Counted from the first letter of the stretch, positions 24,885 through 32,850 are shown. The stretch: DNA of 36,066 nucleotides from DASPXY01 sp038227745 (GCA_038227745.1 JBBRPS010000009.1:1-36066); one strand, 5' to 3'. The notes: generated by a model not told the origin, from the sequence alone. Program-made: numbers and translations.

Positions 24885-24911
24885 GGGCGGGCCGACCGCA
24901 GCGGCCCGCCC
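24885..24911 (+). other. Leader hairpin
   Basis: GGGCGGGCC (24885-24893) pairs with 24903-24911 and TTT follows. It lies just downstream of the candidate promoter at 24842-24870, so it could be an attenuator in a leader of about 155 nt, or a late terminator of the isomerase gene. Confidence 0.45.
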
Positions 24912-25030
24912 TTTCACACGTGGCCGGGTCCAGCGGGGAACGGAACGCCCACGAAGAAGTATTCCGCTGCCCAGGCGTGTTGCCGGGGCTGTCCGGTTGT
25001 GTCGTTGTTGCAGCGAAAGGAGCGCACTCC

Positions 25031-25432
25031 ATGTTGCGCACGGCTCTGGTGTTGATGACGTTGCTCGCATCGCTCGCCATGCTCGCTGATGCCCCCTTGA
25101 CGGCCGGAGACAAAGAGGGCGGCAAGAGCGGGAAGACCGACAAGGGCGGGAAGGACACGAAGCACAAGAAAACAACAGCCACCGTCGTCAAGGTAGACGC
25201 CAAGACGGGCACGGTTACGGTTGTGATCAAGGAGGGGGGCAAGAAAAGCAAGGGCGGGCACAAGACCTTGAAACTTACCACGGAAGTGAAGATTTTCGAT
25301 TCAAAGGGCAAGGTGACCAAGATCGACATCTTCCAGTCCGGGGACAAGGTTATCATCGTGGAACATCAGGGGAAGCTTCACGAACTCCATCACCACGGCA
25401 GGGGGACGGGGAAGACCGACGGGAAAAAGTAG
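25031..25432 (+). CDS. Secreted Lys/Gly-rich small protein
   Basis: A 133-residue protein. AAAGGAG (25017-25023) precedes ATG 25031. Residues 1-26 form a signal peptide (LVLMTLLASLAMLADA). Residues 27-48 are a Lys/Gly/Asp-rich linker. Residues about 49-110 form a small beta domain with TATVVKVDAKTGTVTVVI and KVTKIDIFQSGDKVIIVE, resembling DUF5666-like OB/SH3-type domains. The C-terminus is His/Gly/Lys-rich (LHELHHHGRGTGK), which might bind metal. Strong positive charge suggests binding to an anionic surface or polymer, which is inference. A hairpin terminator follows. Confidence 0.8.
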   Translation: MLRTALVLMTLLASLAMLADAPLTAGDKEGGKSGKTDKGGKDTKHKKTTATVVKVDAKTGTVTVVIKEGGKKSKGGHKTLKLTTEVKIFDSKGKVTKIDIFQSGDKVIIVEHQGKLHELHHHGRGTGKTDGKK

Positions 25433-25456
25433 ACACCCCCAGATACCTTGCACGAG

Positions 25457-25487
25457 CCGTGCCCACCCCATGGGGAGGTGGGCACGG
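25457..25487 (+). terminator. Terminator of the Lys-rich protein gene
   Basis: CCGTGCCCACC (25457-25467) pairs perfectly with 25477-25487, followed by TTT. It lies 24 nt after the stop codon. Confidence 0.7.
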
Positions 25488-25491
25488 TTTC

Positions 25492-25515
25492 GGCCAGGCC
25501 GGCGCCGGCCTGGCC
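25492..25515 (-). terminator. Perfect 24-bp palindrome after the aldehyde dehydrogenase gene
   Basis: GGCCAGGCCGGC and its exact complement at 25504-25515 meet with no loop. It lies 21 nt beyond the stop codon of the minus-strand dehydrogenase gene and probably forms its 3' end hairpin. Confidence 0.5.
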
Positions 25516-25536
25516 CGGTTTCTCCGTTGACGGTTC

Positions 25537-27024
25537 TCACGCCAGGTTGACGTACACCGTCTTCACTTCGGTGTACAGCTGTAGCGCGTACTCGCCGAGC
25601 TCGCGCCCGAAGCCGCTCATCTTGAAGCCGCCGAACGGCGCCGCCGCGTCGAAGACGTCGTAGCAGTTCACCCACACCGTCCCCGCCCGCAGCCCGTTCG
25701 CCAGCCGGTGCGCCTTGCCGATGTCGCGCGTCCACACGGCGGCCGCCAGGCCGTAGAACGTCTGGTTGCCGCGCTTGATCACCTCGTCGATGTCCTTGAA
25801 CTTCAGGATGTTCATCACCGGCCCGAAGATCTCCTCCTTCGCGATCTTCATCTCGTCGGTGACGTTGTCGAACACGGTCGGCTCGACGAAGTAGCCCTTG
25901 GTGCCGACGCGGTTGCCGCCGATCAGCAGCCTGGCCCCCTCCTTCTTGCCGGCGTCGATGTAGCCCATGATGCGGTCGCACTGCTCCTGCGACACCTGCG
26001 GCCCCTGCGTCGTCTCCGGGTCGAACGGGTCGCCGACCCGCTGCGCCTTCACCCGGCTGAGGATCTTCTCCACGAACTGATCGTGAATCTTCTCCTCGAC
26101 GAACAGGCGGCTGCCGGCGCAGCAGCACTGGCCCTGGTTGAAGAACAGGCCGAAGTAGGCGCCCTTGACCGCCGCGTCGATATCGGCGTCGGCGAAGACC
26201 ACGTTGGGGCTCTTGCCGCCCAGTTCGAGGCTGACGCGCTTCAGGTTGCTCTTCGCCGCCGCCTCCATGATGATCTGGCCGGTGGTGTACTCGCCGGTGA
26301 ACGCCACCTTGTCGATGTCCGGGTGGCTGCTGACGGCGGCGCCCGCGGTCGGACCGTAGCCGGGCACCACGTTGATGACGCCGTCGGGGAAGCCCGCCTC
26401 CTGCGCCAGGGCCGCGACGCGCAGGGCCGTCAGCGGCGTCTGCTCCGCGGGCTTCAGGACGATGGTGCAGCCGGTCGCGAGGGCCGGTCCCCACTTCCAC
26501 GCCTGCATCAGCAGCGGGAAGTTCCAGGGGATGATCTGGCCGACGACGCCGACCGGCTCGTGTCGCGTGTAGCAGAAGTACGGCCCATCGACGGGGATGG
26601 TCTTGCCGTGGGTCTTGTCGGCCCAGCCCGCGTAATAGCGGTAGCACTTGATGGTCAGCGGCAGGTCGGCGGTGGAAGCGTCGCGGAACGTCTTGCCGTT
26701 GTCGAGCGACTCCAGGGCCGCGAGTTCTTCCTGGTTCTTCTCGATCAGGTCGGCGAGCTTGTTGAGCAGCCGGCCGCGCTCCGAGGCGCTCATCTTCGGC
26801 CAGGGGCCTTCCTCGAAGGCCTTGCGGGCAGCCTTGACGGCCAGGTCCACGTCGGCCTTGTCGCCCTCGGCGACCTGGCAGATGACTTCGCCGGTGGCGG
26901 GGTTGACGGTCGCGAAGGTCTTGTTCGAGACGGCGTCCTGCCATTTGCCGCCGATGAACAGCGGTTGGTCCTTGACCTTGGGCGGCTTGACGGTGCGCGG
27001 CCTGGCGGCCGTGGCGGTGGCCAT
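25537..27024 (-). CDS. NAD(P)-dependent aldehyde dehydrogenase
   Basis: A 495-residue enzyme of the ALDH1/betaine-aldehyde type that oxidises aldehydes to acids. ATG 27024 follows AGGAGG. Landmarks are PWNFPLLMQAWKWGPALATG with the cofactor lysine in VLKPAEQTP, the Rossmann motif FTGEYTTG (usually FTGS), the general base Glu267 in SLELGGKSP, and the nucleophile Cys301 in GQCCCAGSR. ALDH1 enzymes such as the human one read GQCCIAGSR here. EEIFGPVMNILKF and the C-terminal PFGGFKMSGFGRELG are intact. Length is normal. The N-terminal 18 residues are basic and Ala-rich and not part of the fold. The physiological aldehyde is unknown. A promoter with a perfect TTGACA lies upstream. Confidence 0.95.
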   Translation of the reverse strand: MATATAARPRTVKPPKVKDQPLFIGGKWQDAVSNKTFATVNPATGEVICQVAEGDKADVDLAVKAARKAFEEGPWPKMSASERGRLLNKLADLIEKNQEELAALESLDNGKTFRDASTADLPLTIKCYRYYAGWADKTHGKTIPVDGPYFCYTRHEPVGVVGQIIPWNFPLLMQAWKWGPALATGCTIVLKPAEQTPLTALRVAALAQEAGFPDGVINVVPGYGPTAGAAVSSHPDIDKVAFTGEYTTGQIIMEAAAKSNLKRVSLELGGKSPNVVFADADIDAAVKGAYFGLFFNQGQCCCAGSRLFVEEKIHDQFVEKILSRVKAQRVGDPFDPETTQGPQVSQEQCDRIMGYIDAGKKEGARLLIGGNRVGTKGYFVEPTVFDNVTDEMKIAKEEIFGPVMNILKFKDIDEVIKRGNQTFYGLAAAVWTRDIGKAHRLANGLRAGTVWVNCYDVFDAAAPFGGFKMSGFGRELGEYALQLYTEVKTVYVNLA

Positions 27025-27094
27025 GCTGGCGTCCTCCTGAGGCGATGGGGGAGAGATGGGGGACCTTTCCTTCGGGGCCCCCGCGACGGGGTGA

Positions 27095-27124
27095 ATTGTC
27101 GCACCGGGCGCTGACGCTTGTCAA
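27095..27124 (-). promoter_or_regulatory. Aldehyde dehydrogenase promoter
   Basis: On the minus strand a perfect TTGACA (27119-27124), an 18-nt spacer and GACAAT (27095-27100, 4 of 6), about 70 nt before the start codon. The -35 box overlaps the stop end of the small gene at 27121-27369. Confidence 0.55.
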
Positions 27125-27369
27125 GGAAAAGCCTTGCGCCGGCGAGCCGGGGGCGTCAGCCTCCGGAGGACTCGCTGTCCTCCGGGGGACTGACGCCCCC
27201 GGCTTGCGCTGTCTGGAGCCTCACGGCTTCCTGGCGTGAACTCGACCGTATCTGCCAGATCGTAGACCCGTTGGTAGGCGCCGATCTGGATGAACCTGCG
27301 GATTTCCGAGCAAGCGGTATGGAGAAGGAGCAACCGTTTGTCGTGCCAAATCGGGTCGGTATCTTTCAT
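27121..27369 (-). CDS. Small protein of unknown function with a repeat-derived C-terminus
   Basis: An 82-residue ORF from ATG 27369, preceded by GAGAGGG on the minus strand. Residues 1-47 look like a genuine compact protein (IWHDKRLLLLHTACSEIRRF, then GAYQRVYDLADTVEFTPG). From about residue 50 the sequence is encoded by the palindrome at 27145-27204 and its flank, and is Arg/Pro/Ser-rich with no pattern. The native C-terminal part was probably lost or replaced when the repeat inserted. It lies 41 nt downstream of the IS-interrupted gene and could have been in an operon with it. I do not recognise the family. Confidence 0.5.
   Translation of the reverse strand: MKDTDPIWHDKRLLLLHTACSEIRRFIQIGAYQRVYDLADTVEFTPGSREAPDSASRGRQSPGGQRVLRRLTPPARRRKAFP
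27145..27204. repeat. 60-nt palindromic repeat
   Basis: AGCCGGGGGCGTCAG (27145-27159) pairs perfectly with 27190-27204. An inner CCTCCGGAGGA / TCCTCCGGGGG stem has a mismatch. It lies within the 3' part of the small minus-strand ORF and just upstream of the dehydrogenase promoter. Confidence 0.8.
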
Positions 27370-27410
27370 GGTGGCTTCGCCCTCTCTGCGGCCACGCTCC
27401 CCGCACCCCG

Positions 27411-28168
27411 TTACTTCTTCCGCCGCGGCTTGCGCGGCGTGGCGGGGCGGCCGGCGGTCAGCCGGTCGAGGTACTCCCGGATCTGCTCCGCGGACAGGCC
27501 CGCCAGGCGCGTCTCCGGTGGCAGGGACTGCACCACCACCTCCTGCTCCTCCGGCGGCAGCGACTCCAGGAATTCCCGGCGCTCCTGCGGCGGCAGCTTC
27601 GCGAAATGCTCCTTGAAGTAATCGCGCTTGAAATCCTCCATCGTATAGGGCATGGCAAAACCCTCCCCCTGAAACTTCTCGAAGAGTTGTCCCAGCAGCT
27701 GGCTCGTGGTTTCCGAGCGCCGCCGGTAGGCGCCGCTGCCGAAGCCCACCAGCTCCGGCGAGGCGCTGAACAGGTGCAAGGGCGCGTTGTGTGCCTCGCG
27801 GGGCAACTCCCCGGCCACGACGACGCGCACCTCGTCGGTGCCCCACCGGCAATCATACACCCCGGCCTGCCGCTGCTGCCACGGCACCTGACCCGACAGG
27901 TTGTGCGGGAAGCGGGCGGTCACCGCGTACAGCCGGAAACGATCCTCGGGGAACAACTCGGACGGCGACGGGCTGACGAGCTTGCGGTAGGCAACGTAGT
28001 GGCCGATCAGTTCCTTCATGGCCCAGCCGTCCAGCGCCTCGCGGTGCGACTTGAAGGTGATCAGGTTGTGCGCCGCCAGGCCGTCCAACCCGTCGGGCAG
28101 GCGCCCGGCGAACCGCCCGCGGCCGCGGCGCACGATCACCACGTCGAGCAACTGCTGCTGCTGCGATA
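27411..28168 (-). pseudogene. C-terminal part of a gene split by an IS630-type element
   Basis: About 250 codons of a soluble protein I cannot name. It runs from QQQQLLDVVIVRRGRGRFAG, through FKSHREALDGWAMKELIGHY and PHNLSGQVPWQQRQAGVYDC, to a tail of PPE-(R/E)-(R/Q) repeats (LPPQERREFLESLPPEEQEV) and a basic end (RPATPRKPRRKK). The domain begins abruptly at the left end of the insertion element; the only nearby in-frame start is a TTG (28151) without a ribosome binding site. The N-terminal 32 codons lie on the far side of the element at 29472-29568. The middle resembles restriction-nuclease-fold proteins of the Rpn/PD-(D/E)XK type only loosely, so I give no function. Confidence 0.6.
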
Positions 28169-29471
28169 TAGTGTCGCTGGAATGGTGATTCCAAAGGGTT
28201 GAGCAGGAGGGAGGGACTTGGCTATGAACGTGGGCTGAGCGTAGCCCTCTTGCGAAAGCGGGATACTGCGACTCGCGGTGGTTGTCTCGAAGCGTAACCG
28301 TGGCGTCCTGGGTGGGGAAGTCACACCGGGCTGGCGGCGCAGCACTCGGGGTAGTCTTGGGGATGGAAGACGTGGAAGTCCTCGGTCATCAACGTATCCA
28401 ACTGCCGGTGATACTTCTCCAAGTGATCGAGTACCGTGGACACGCCCCGCTGCATCTCCGCAAAGGAGTCGTAACCCCGGCAAAATGCCTCTTTCCGCAA
28501 CAGTTTCCACAGCCGCTCGATCAGGTTGAGGTTCGGCGAGTACGGTGGCAGAAACTTGAGTTGGAATTGCGGGTGGCGGGCCAACCACTCCTTGACACAG
28601 GGCTTGCTGTAGTAGGCGGCGTTGTCCAGGTAAAGGATGAACTGCTTGGTCTTGGGGTGCCGCTCGCGCAGCAGGCGCAGCAGGTTGACAAACGGTTCAC
28701 CGTTGCTGTTGCCTCGGCTCAGGCGGAGGTCCAGATACTCATGGTCTTCCGGACCATAGGCTCCCAGGATGTTCAGGCGATGGTGGCCCGAGCCCACTTT
28801 GACATGGAAACGCTGGCCCACCAGCAGCCAGCAGTCGTAGATCATCTCGACTCCCCAGACGGGGTGACAGGCATCAATGAAGTAGCGGCGGATGCTCGGC
28901 CCCACCGGGTCACAACGGTAATCGTCGAGCCACTCTTCCTGTGCGATGGCGTCGGCTTTCCACAGGAAACCAGTGACCTTGTGGTAGGACACGTTGATGC
29001 GTTTGAGCAGTTCCTTCACTCCGCTCTCGGTGTACGCGACGGCAAAGTGCTGGTTGATCCAGTCGGCGATTTGGCGGGCGGTGTGGAACTGGCCCTTGGC
29101 GATTTCTTCCTTGAGTGCCGCGACTTGGGTGTCGTCCAGACGCGGCACACGGCCCTGGTAACGCAGTTCGCACAAGGCGTCCAGCCCTTCCGTGCGGAAC
29201 AGCTTCAGCCATTTGCGGACTTGTCTGGCCGAGACATCCAGACGCGTGCCCACCTCCGCGTCGGGGACCCCCTCGGCCAGCCACAAGAGGGCCGTCAACC
29301 GCCGCCAGAGCCGCGCGTCCCGCTCTTGGCGACGCCGTTTCTCGATCTTCTTCCGCAGGTTGGTGTCCAACGCAAAGGACATCGTTTCGGCCTCGTGATT
29401 GGAGAAGAGGACCCACATGCTCCGGCCTTTCGATCACGAGTATTGTAGGAACTTTCATCGCAGCGTGACTA
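28169..29471 (-). mobile_element. IS630/Tc1-mariner-type insertion sequence, 1303 bp
   Basis: The ends are imperfect inverted repeats: TAGTGTCGCTGGAATGGTG on the left and, read inward on the minus strand, TAGTCACGCTGCGATGAAA on the right; 16 of 25 positions match over the wider comparison. Each end is flanked by TA (28167-28168 and 29472-29473), the target duplication of this superfamily. One transposase gene fills most of it. It interrupts an unnamed gene. Joining the flanks at a single TA does not restore one frame, so the host gene carries a further change. Confidence 0.8.
28321..29418 (-). CDS. IS630-family transposase
   Basis: A 365-residue DDE transposase. Residues about 35-115 hold two helix-turn-helix units (LTALLWLAEGVPDAEVGTRL, SARQVRKWLKLF). 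Next is a winged-helix linker (TARQIADWINQHFAVAYTES), then the catalytic domain: Asp in RRYFIDACHPVWG, Asp in FILYLDNAAYYSKP, and Glu in LPPYSPNLNLIERLWKLLR. There are 35 residues between the last two, a DD35E spacing. All three acidic residues are present and the frame is intact, so it may be active. The alternative ATG 29382 follows ACGAGG; ATG 29418 follows AAAGG. I give the longer form. Confidence 0.9.
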   Translation of the reverse strand: MWVLFSNHEAETMSFALDTNLRKKIEKRRRQERDARLWRRLTALLWLAEGVPDAEVGTRLDVSARQVRKWLKLFRTEGLDALCELRYQGRVPRLDDTQVAALKEEIAKGQFHTARQIADWINQHFAVAYTESGVKELLKRINVSYHKVTGFLWKADAIAQEEWLDDYRCDPVGPSIRRYFIDACHPVWGVEMIYDCWLLVGQRFHVKVGSGHHRLNILGAYGPEDHEYLDLRLSRGNSNGEPFVNLLRLLRERHPKTKQFILYLDNAAYYSKPCVKEWLARHPQFQLKFLPPYSPNLNLIERLWKLLRKEAFCRGYDSFAEMQRGVSTVLDHLEKYHRQLDTLMTEDFHVFHPQDYPECCAASPV

Positions 29472-29568
29472 TAATCAACCGGGGAAAATGGTTCCACGGG
29501 TTGACGTGGATGCGCAGAGCCAGCTTGCGGACCTTGCGGAGCACGTCGCGGAGCGGGTTTTCTGCCAT
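29472..29568 (-). pseudogene. N-terminal fragment of the IS-interrupted gene
   Basis: ATG 29568 opens 32 codons (MAENPLRDVLRKVRKLALRI and on, ending NHFPRLI) that stop at the right end of the insertion element. The codons are GC3-rich, and GAGG precedes the start. It reads toward the C-terminal fragment at 27411-28168 on the same strand. The gap 29569-29760 holds a short CCAGGCG/CGCCTGG stem and no gene. Confidence 0.6.
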
Positions 29569-29760
29569 CGCGGACCTCGGGGCTACGGCCGAACGCATTC
29601 TGCCGCATATTGTAGCCTCCAGGCGTCGAGAGTCGTCGCCTGGAAGGCGGGAGCCACAACAGCCGCAGGGCGCGGAAGGGCGGAGCAGTTTCACCGCAGC
29701 TGGCCCGGCGATCCTCACAGCCACGGCGGCGAGCCGTGCGGCAGCAACGAGGGGCAGGCC

Positions 29761-29925
29761 ATGAAGAAGCCCGACGACGTCCTGGCCCGGGTCGAAGCCT
29801 TCAGCGCGGCGCGCGGCGGCGGCGCGCTGGCCCGAGAGGCAGCCAGGGGCTGCTCCCTGTCCCGTGAGGGCACGGGGCAGCCTGCGGTCGTCACCGCTCT
29901 GGGTCTTCCGGCCAAACGGGGGTGA
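29761..29925 (+). CDS. Small ORF translationally linked to the methyltransferase
   Basis: A 54-residue ORF with GAGGGG before ATG 29761, starting MKKPDDVLARVEAFSAARGG. Its stop codon (29923-29925) ends 3 nt before the methyltransferase start, so translation could be coupled. The first 20 residues look like a helix; the rest is Ala/Gly-rich with no motif. It may be a leader peptide or a chance ORF. Confidence 0.4.
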   Translation: MKKPDDVLARVEAFSAARGGGALAREAARGCSLSREGTGQPAVVTALGLPAKRG

Positions 29926-29928
29926 TCC

Positions 29929-30636
29929 TTGGCCTTCTACGACCGCATCGCGAAGCAGTGGCACGCCGTCACCGGCGCGCGGGGCGGGGCGCTCAAGGAG
30001 CACGTCCTCAACAGCCTGGTCCTGGGCAAGATCCTCGACGTCGCCGGGCTGTCGATCCTCGAACTGGGGGCGGGCAACGGCTACTTCCTGCCCCTGGTGC
30101 TGCGGCACTTCTCCGGCCGGGTGCCCGCGCGGGTCGTCATCACGGACCAGTCCCCGAGCCTGCTCCGTCTGGCTCGGCAGTCGTTCCAGGTGCCGGACGC
30201 CGACTACCTGCCCCTCGACGTCCGCAGGCCGTTCCCGTTCGACGCCGGGGCGTTCGACCTGATCGTCGCCAACATGGTCCTGAATGAGGTCGCCACGCCA
30301 GGGCTGCGTCGCGCGCTGCGGGAGTGCCACCGGACCCTGACGGAGGGTGGGCGCCTGCTCGCCACGGTTCTCCACCCTGCCTTCGTGGACAGCCTGGCCC
30401 GCCGCAGGCTGCTCAAGCGTAGCCCGGAAGGCGTGCTGACGATGCCGGGGGCCGAGGGCTTGCGCCTGCCGGTCGTGCGGCGCACCCCGCAGGGGTATCG
30501 CTGGGCCTTTGAGGGAGCGGGCTTCGGTTACGGCGCGGAGGACGTCCACGCGACCCCGGAGGTGCTCCGGGCCAAGCCCGGCCTGCGCGAAGCAGGTAAT
30601 GTGCCGCTGGCGCTGCTCATCGAGGGCCAGAAGTGA
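29929..30636 (+). CDS. Class I SAM-dependent methyltransferase
   Basis: A 235-residue protein starting at TTG 29929 (LAFYDRIAKQWHAVTG), preceded by GGGGGTGA. The Rossmann motif I is SILELGAGNGYFLP (about residue 43), the acidic end of strand 2 is VVITDQSPSLL, and motif IV is FDLIVANMVLNEVATP, followed by LRRALRECHRTLTEGGRLLA. This matches UbiE/Methyltransf_11-type enzymes that methylate small molecules. The C-terminal third (RRTPQGYRWAFEGAGFGYGA) is the variable substrate region. Neighbouring genes do not suggest a substrate. Confidence 0.88.
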   Translation: MAFYDRIAKQWHAVTGARGGALKEHVLNSLVLGKILDVAGLSILELGAGNGYFLPLVLRHFSGRVPARVVITDQSPSLLRLARQSFQVPDADYLPLDVRRPFPFDAGAFDLIVANMVLNEVATPGLRRALRECHRTLTEGGRLLATVLHPAFVDSLARRRLLKRSPEGVLTMPGAEGLRLPVVRRTPQGYRWAFEGAGFGYGAEDVHATPEVLRAKPGLREAGNVPLALLIEGQK

Positions 30637-30722
30637 ACCACCGGGTAGCGGATGACGCTCCCCGTCTTCGCGTCCTCGCTCTTGCAAAGGTTCTTTGGCG
30701 CGCTCTCCAGACGGCCGCGGTG

Positions 30723-31607
30723 TTAGCTCCCGTCCGCCTTCTTGAAGTACGCGAAATCCGCCGCGTTCGCCCGCGTGCGCACTTCGAGTTCCCGCCGCTG
30801 CCCTTGCGTCAACGGCACGAACCGGCGGGCGATCTCGGCGTTCTCATCGACCTGCGCCGGCGTCTCGCAGCCGACGATGACGTGATCGACGCCCGGCAGC
30901 GACAGCACGTAGCCCATCGCCTCGGCCATCTTCAACCTGCCGCGGCCCAGCAGCCGCCCCTGGGCGCAGACCTTCATGCCGATCACCCCCATCCCCTGCC
31001 GCACCGCCTCCGGCAGCACCGCCCGCCCGAAGGACAGCCGATGCACGTCGGCGGCGTTCAGGGCGACCAGGACCGTGTCGAAGGGGAAGCGCCGCATCGC
31101 CTCCAGCAGCACCGCCGGGTCGTGGTGCCCCGTCAGCCCCAGGTGACGCACCCGCCCCTCCGCCCGCGCCTGCACCAGCGCCTCCAGCGCCCCGCCCTTG
31201 GCGAAGATGCGGTTCAAGTCCTCCGCGGTGCGCAGGTCGTGCAACTGCCACAGGTCGAGGTGGTCGGTCCGCAGACGCCGGAGGGTGTCGCCGAGGAGGC
31301 GGAGGGAGCCATCGCGGGTGCGGTCGTGGGTCTTCGACGCCAGGAAGACGTCGGCGCGGCGTTCACCGAGGGCGGCGCCGTAGTAGTCCAGGCACGAGGC
31401 GTAGGCCGGCGCCGTGTCGCAGTAGTCCACCCCCTGATCCAGGGCACGCTCGATGACGCCCACCGCCTCCTTCGTGCGGCCGTGGGTGCGCAGCACGCCC
31501 TCGCCGCCCAGGCCGAACAGGGTGGCTTCGCGGCCGGTGTTGCCCAGCGGCCGGCGCGGCAGAGGCGTCGGCGGGATCTGCTTCACGACTTTCTTCGACC
31601 AGAACAT
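30723..31607 (-). CDS. Aldo/keto reductase
   Basis: A 294-residue TIM-barrel NAD(P)H-dependent oxidoreductase. The catalytic set can be read as Asp in DYCDTAPAY, Tyr in LDYYGAALGE, Lys in FLASKTHDR and His in LWQLHDL. The C-terminal cofactor region is LPGVDHVIVGCETPAQVDEN. Length is slightly short of the usual 310-330 but the family core is complete. The N-terminus (MFWSKKVVKQIPPTPLPRRP) has no signal peptide, so it is cytoplasmic. A promoter lies at 31649-31677. It converges on the methyltransferase gene across an 86-nt gap with no clear terminator. The substrate is unknown. Confidence 0.92.
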   Translation of the reverse strand: MFWSKKVVKQIPPTPLPRRPLGNTGREATLFGLGGEGVLRTHGRTKEAVGVIERALDQGVDYCDTAPAYASCLDYYGAALGERRADVFLASKTHDRTRDGSLRLLGDTLRRLRTDHLDLWQLHDLRTAEDLNRIFAKGGALEALVQARAEGRVRHLGLTGHHDPAVLLEAMRRFPFDTVLVALNAADVHRLSFGRAVLPEAVRQGMGVIGMKVCAQGRLLGRGRLKMAEAMGYVLSLPGVDHVIVGCETPAQVDENAEIARRFVPLTQGQRRELEVRTRANAADFAYFKKADGS

Positions 31608-31648
31608 GCGTCGCCTCGTCGAGAATGCGGTCAGGCGCTGCGGTGGTC

Positions 31649-31677
31649 ATTCTCACCCGGGGGCGCGGTCCTGGCAA
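31649..31677 (-). promoter_or_regulatory. Aldo/keto reductase promoter
   Basis: On the minus strand TTGCCA (31672-31677, 5 of 6), a 17-nt spacer and GAGAAT (31649-31654, 4 of 6), about 42 nt before the start codon. Confidence 0.5.
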
Positions 31678-31799
31678 CATACCCCAGCCTGTAGCCCGGT
31701 GCGCGCCGCGCCGTTGCTTCTGCGGCGGGGCGCTCGTACCGTGTCCCCAGGGAGTCCGCACGACGCCCGGAGGCGCTGATGGGCAAGATCCTGATGGCG

Positions 31800-32147
31800 T
31801 CACTTCGGTAACTCGAAGACCTTGGCGTCGATTTTCGGGTCGAGTGTGAACTCCTTGTACGTCTCGGTGATCACCACCCTCTTCTCCGACAGAATGTGGC
31901 GCTTTAGCGGCAGGTGGGTCCGCGCGTCCAGCCACAGGATCACCCCCAACGTGCCCAGCTTATAGCGGAGCACCTTCGCGTCACGGCCACCTACCTTTTC
32001 GCCCTCGGCCGCCTTGAAGTCGGTCGCGCGCAACAACTTCGCGGAGTCCGGCACCTTGCCGGAGTTTCCCTGCTACCCCGCCGCAACGTTGTCCTGGGCC
32101 AGTGGCAGCAGGGCCAGCAGCAGCAGGAAGGACAGAGCATGGCACAT
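31800..32147 (-). pseudogene. Degraded LolA-like exported lipoprotein-sorting gene
   Basis: ATG 32147, preceded by AAAGG, opens a clean signal peptide (CHALSFLLLLALLPLAQDN). An in-frame TAG follows at codon 25 (32073-32075). The same frame then continues with DSAKLLRATDFKAAEGEKVG and the typical C-terminal half of LolA/RseB-like proteins (LRYKLGTLGVILWLDARTHL, then VVITETYKEFTLDPKIDAKV). Intact relatives have about 220-260 residues. Here the signal peptide joins almost directly to the last 90 residues, so the central part of the barrel is missing as well. It is a pseudogene by internal deletion plus a stop. The gap 32148-32403 upstream shows no gene. Confidence 0.7.
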
Positions 32148-32403
32148 CAGGTGTACCTTTCTGGGGCAAGCCCCCCACACGGTCTGGGCGATCTTGTGGG
32201 AACTGCACTGTATCGCGCCTGACCCGGAACGCAATCACGAAAGGCCGGGCGGCGTGATTCGGCAGGGCGACGCGAACCACGGTCGCACGCGGCGTGTCGT
32301 ACTCGGCGTGAAAGCGCGCGCAGGCACGGTGAGACGCAGGCCGGGATTGAAGTCGTCGCTGCTAACTCGACGAAACTCTCCAGCGGCTCCAGCGGGTACG
32401 CCC

Positions 32404-32778
32404 ATGTCCGATAAGAGGCGAGCTCGAGCGGCGTTCAGGGCAGCCGTTTTCAGACGCGACCGCTACCGTTGCGCCGCCTGCGGCAACCCCGGGAAAGACC
32501 GGCAGGGCGGTGACGACCACGCGGCGTTCCCCAAGGGCGTTCCTGACGAGACCCTCGTCCCTCTCGACGCTCACCACATCACAGACCGCCGCGACATGCC
32601 AAACGGCGGATACGTCAAGGAGAACGGCATCTCGCTTTGTGACGGCGGGTGCCACGCCCTCGCCGAAGTCTACCACCGGACCGGCACGCCTCACCCCGGC
32701 TTTTCGCCAACCGACCTCTACGCCAAGATCGGCTCGTCTTGTGAGAAGGCGTACCGGGCAAGCCGGAAACTGGCGTAG
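32404..32778 (+). CDS. HNH-type endonuclease-like protein
   Basis: A 124-residue protein. The basic N-terminus (SDKRRARAAFRAAVFRRDRY) leads into a zinc knuckle (CAAC) and the HNH core: LDAHHITDRRDMPNGGYV, then ENGISLCDGGCHALAE. The His-His pair, the Asn in KENGISLC and the CxxxCH end match the H-N-H beta-beta-alpha-metal fold. The family nicks or cleaves DNA, less often RNA. The start ATG 32404 has only a weak ribosome binding site. It lies 72 nt before the RNA ligase on the same strand and could be transcribed with it. A restriction role alone would normally come with a methylase, which is absent here. Confidence 0.82.
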   Translation: MSDKRRARAAFRAAVFRRDRYRCAACGNPGKDRQGGDDHAAFPKGVPDETLVPLDAHHITDRRDMPNGGYVKENGISLCDGGCHALAEVYHRTGTPHPGFSPTDLYAKIGSSCEKAYRASRKLA

Positions 32779-32850
32779 CTGAGTCGGCCGCTGAACCATT
32801 ACAGTTTCCCTGCGTCCCGCAAGGAATCACGGCCGCCGAAGGAGCTTGCC

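Noticed and set aside
32014..32403. N-terminal extension of the HNH protein
   Set aside because: The extension overlaps the LolA-like pseudogene antisense and lacks domain pattern; the HNH domain begins just after ATG 32404.
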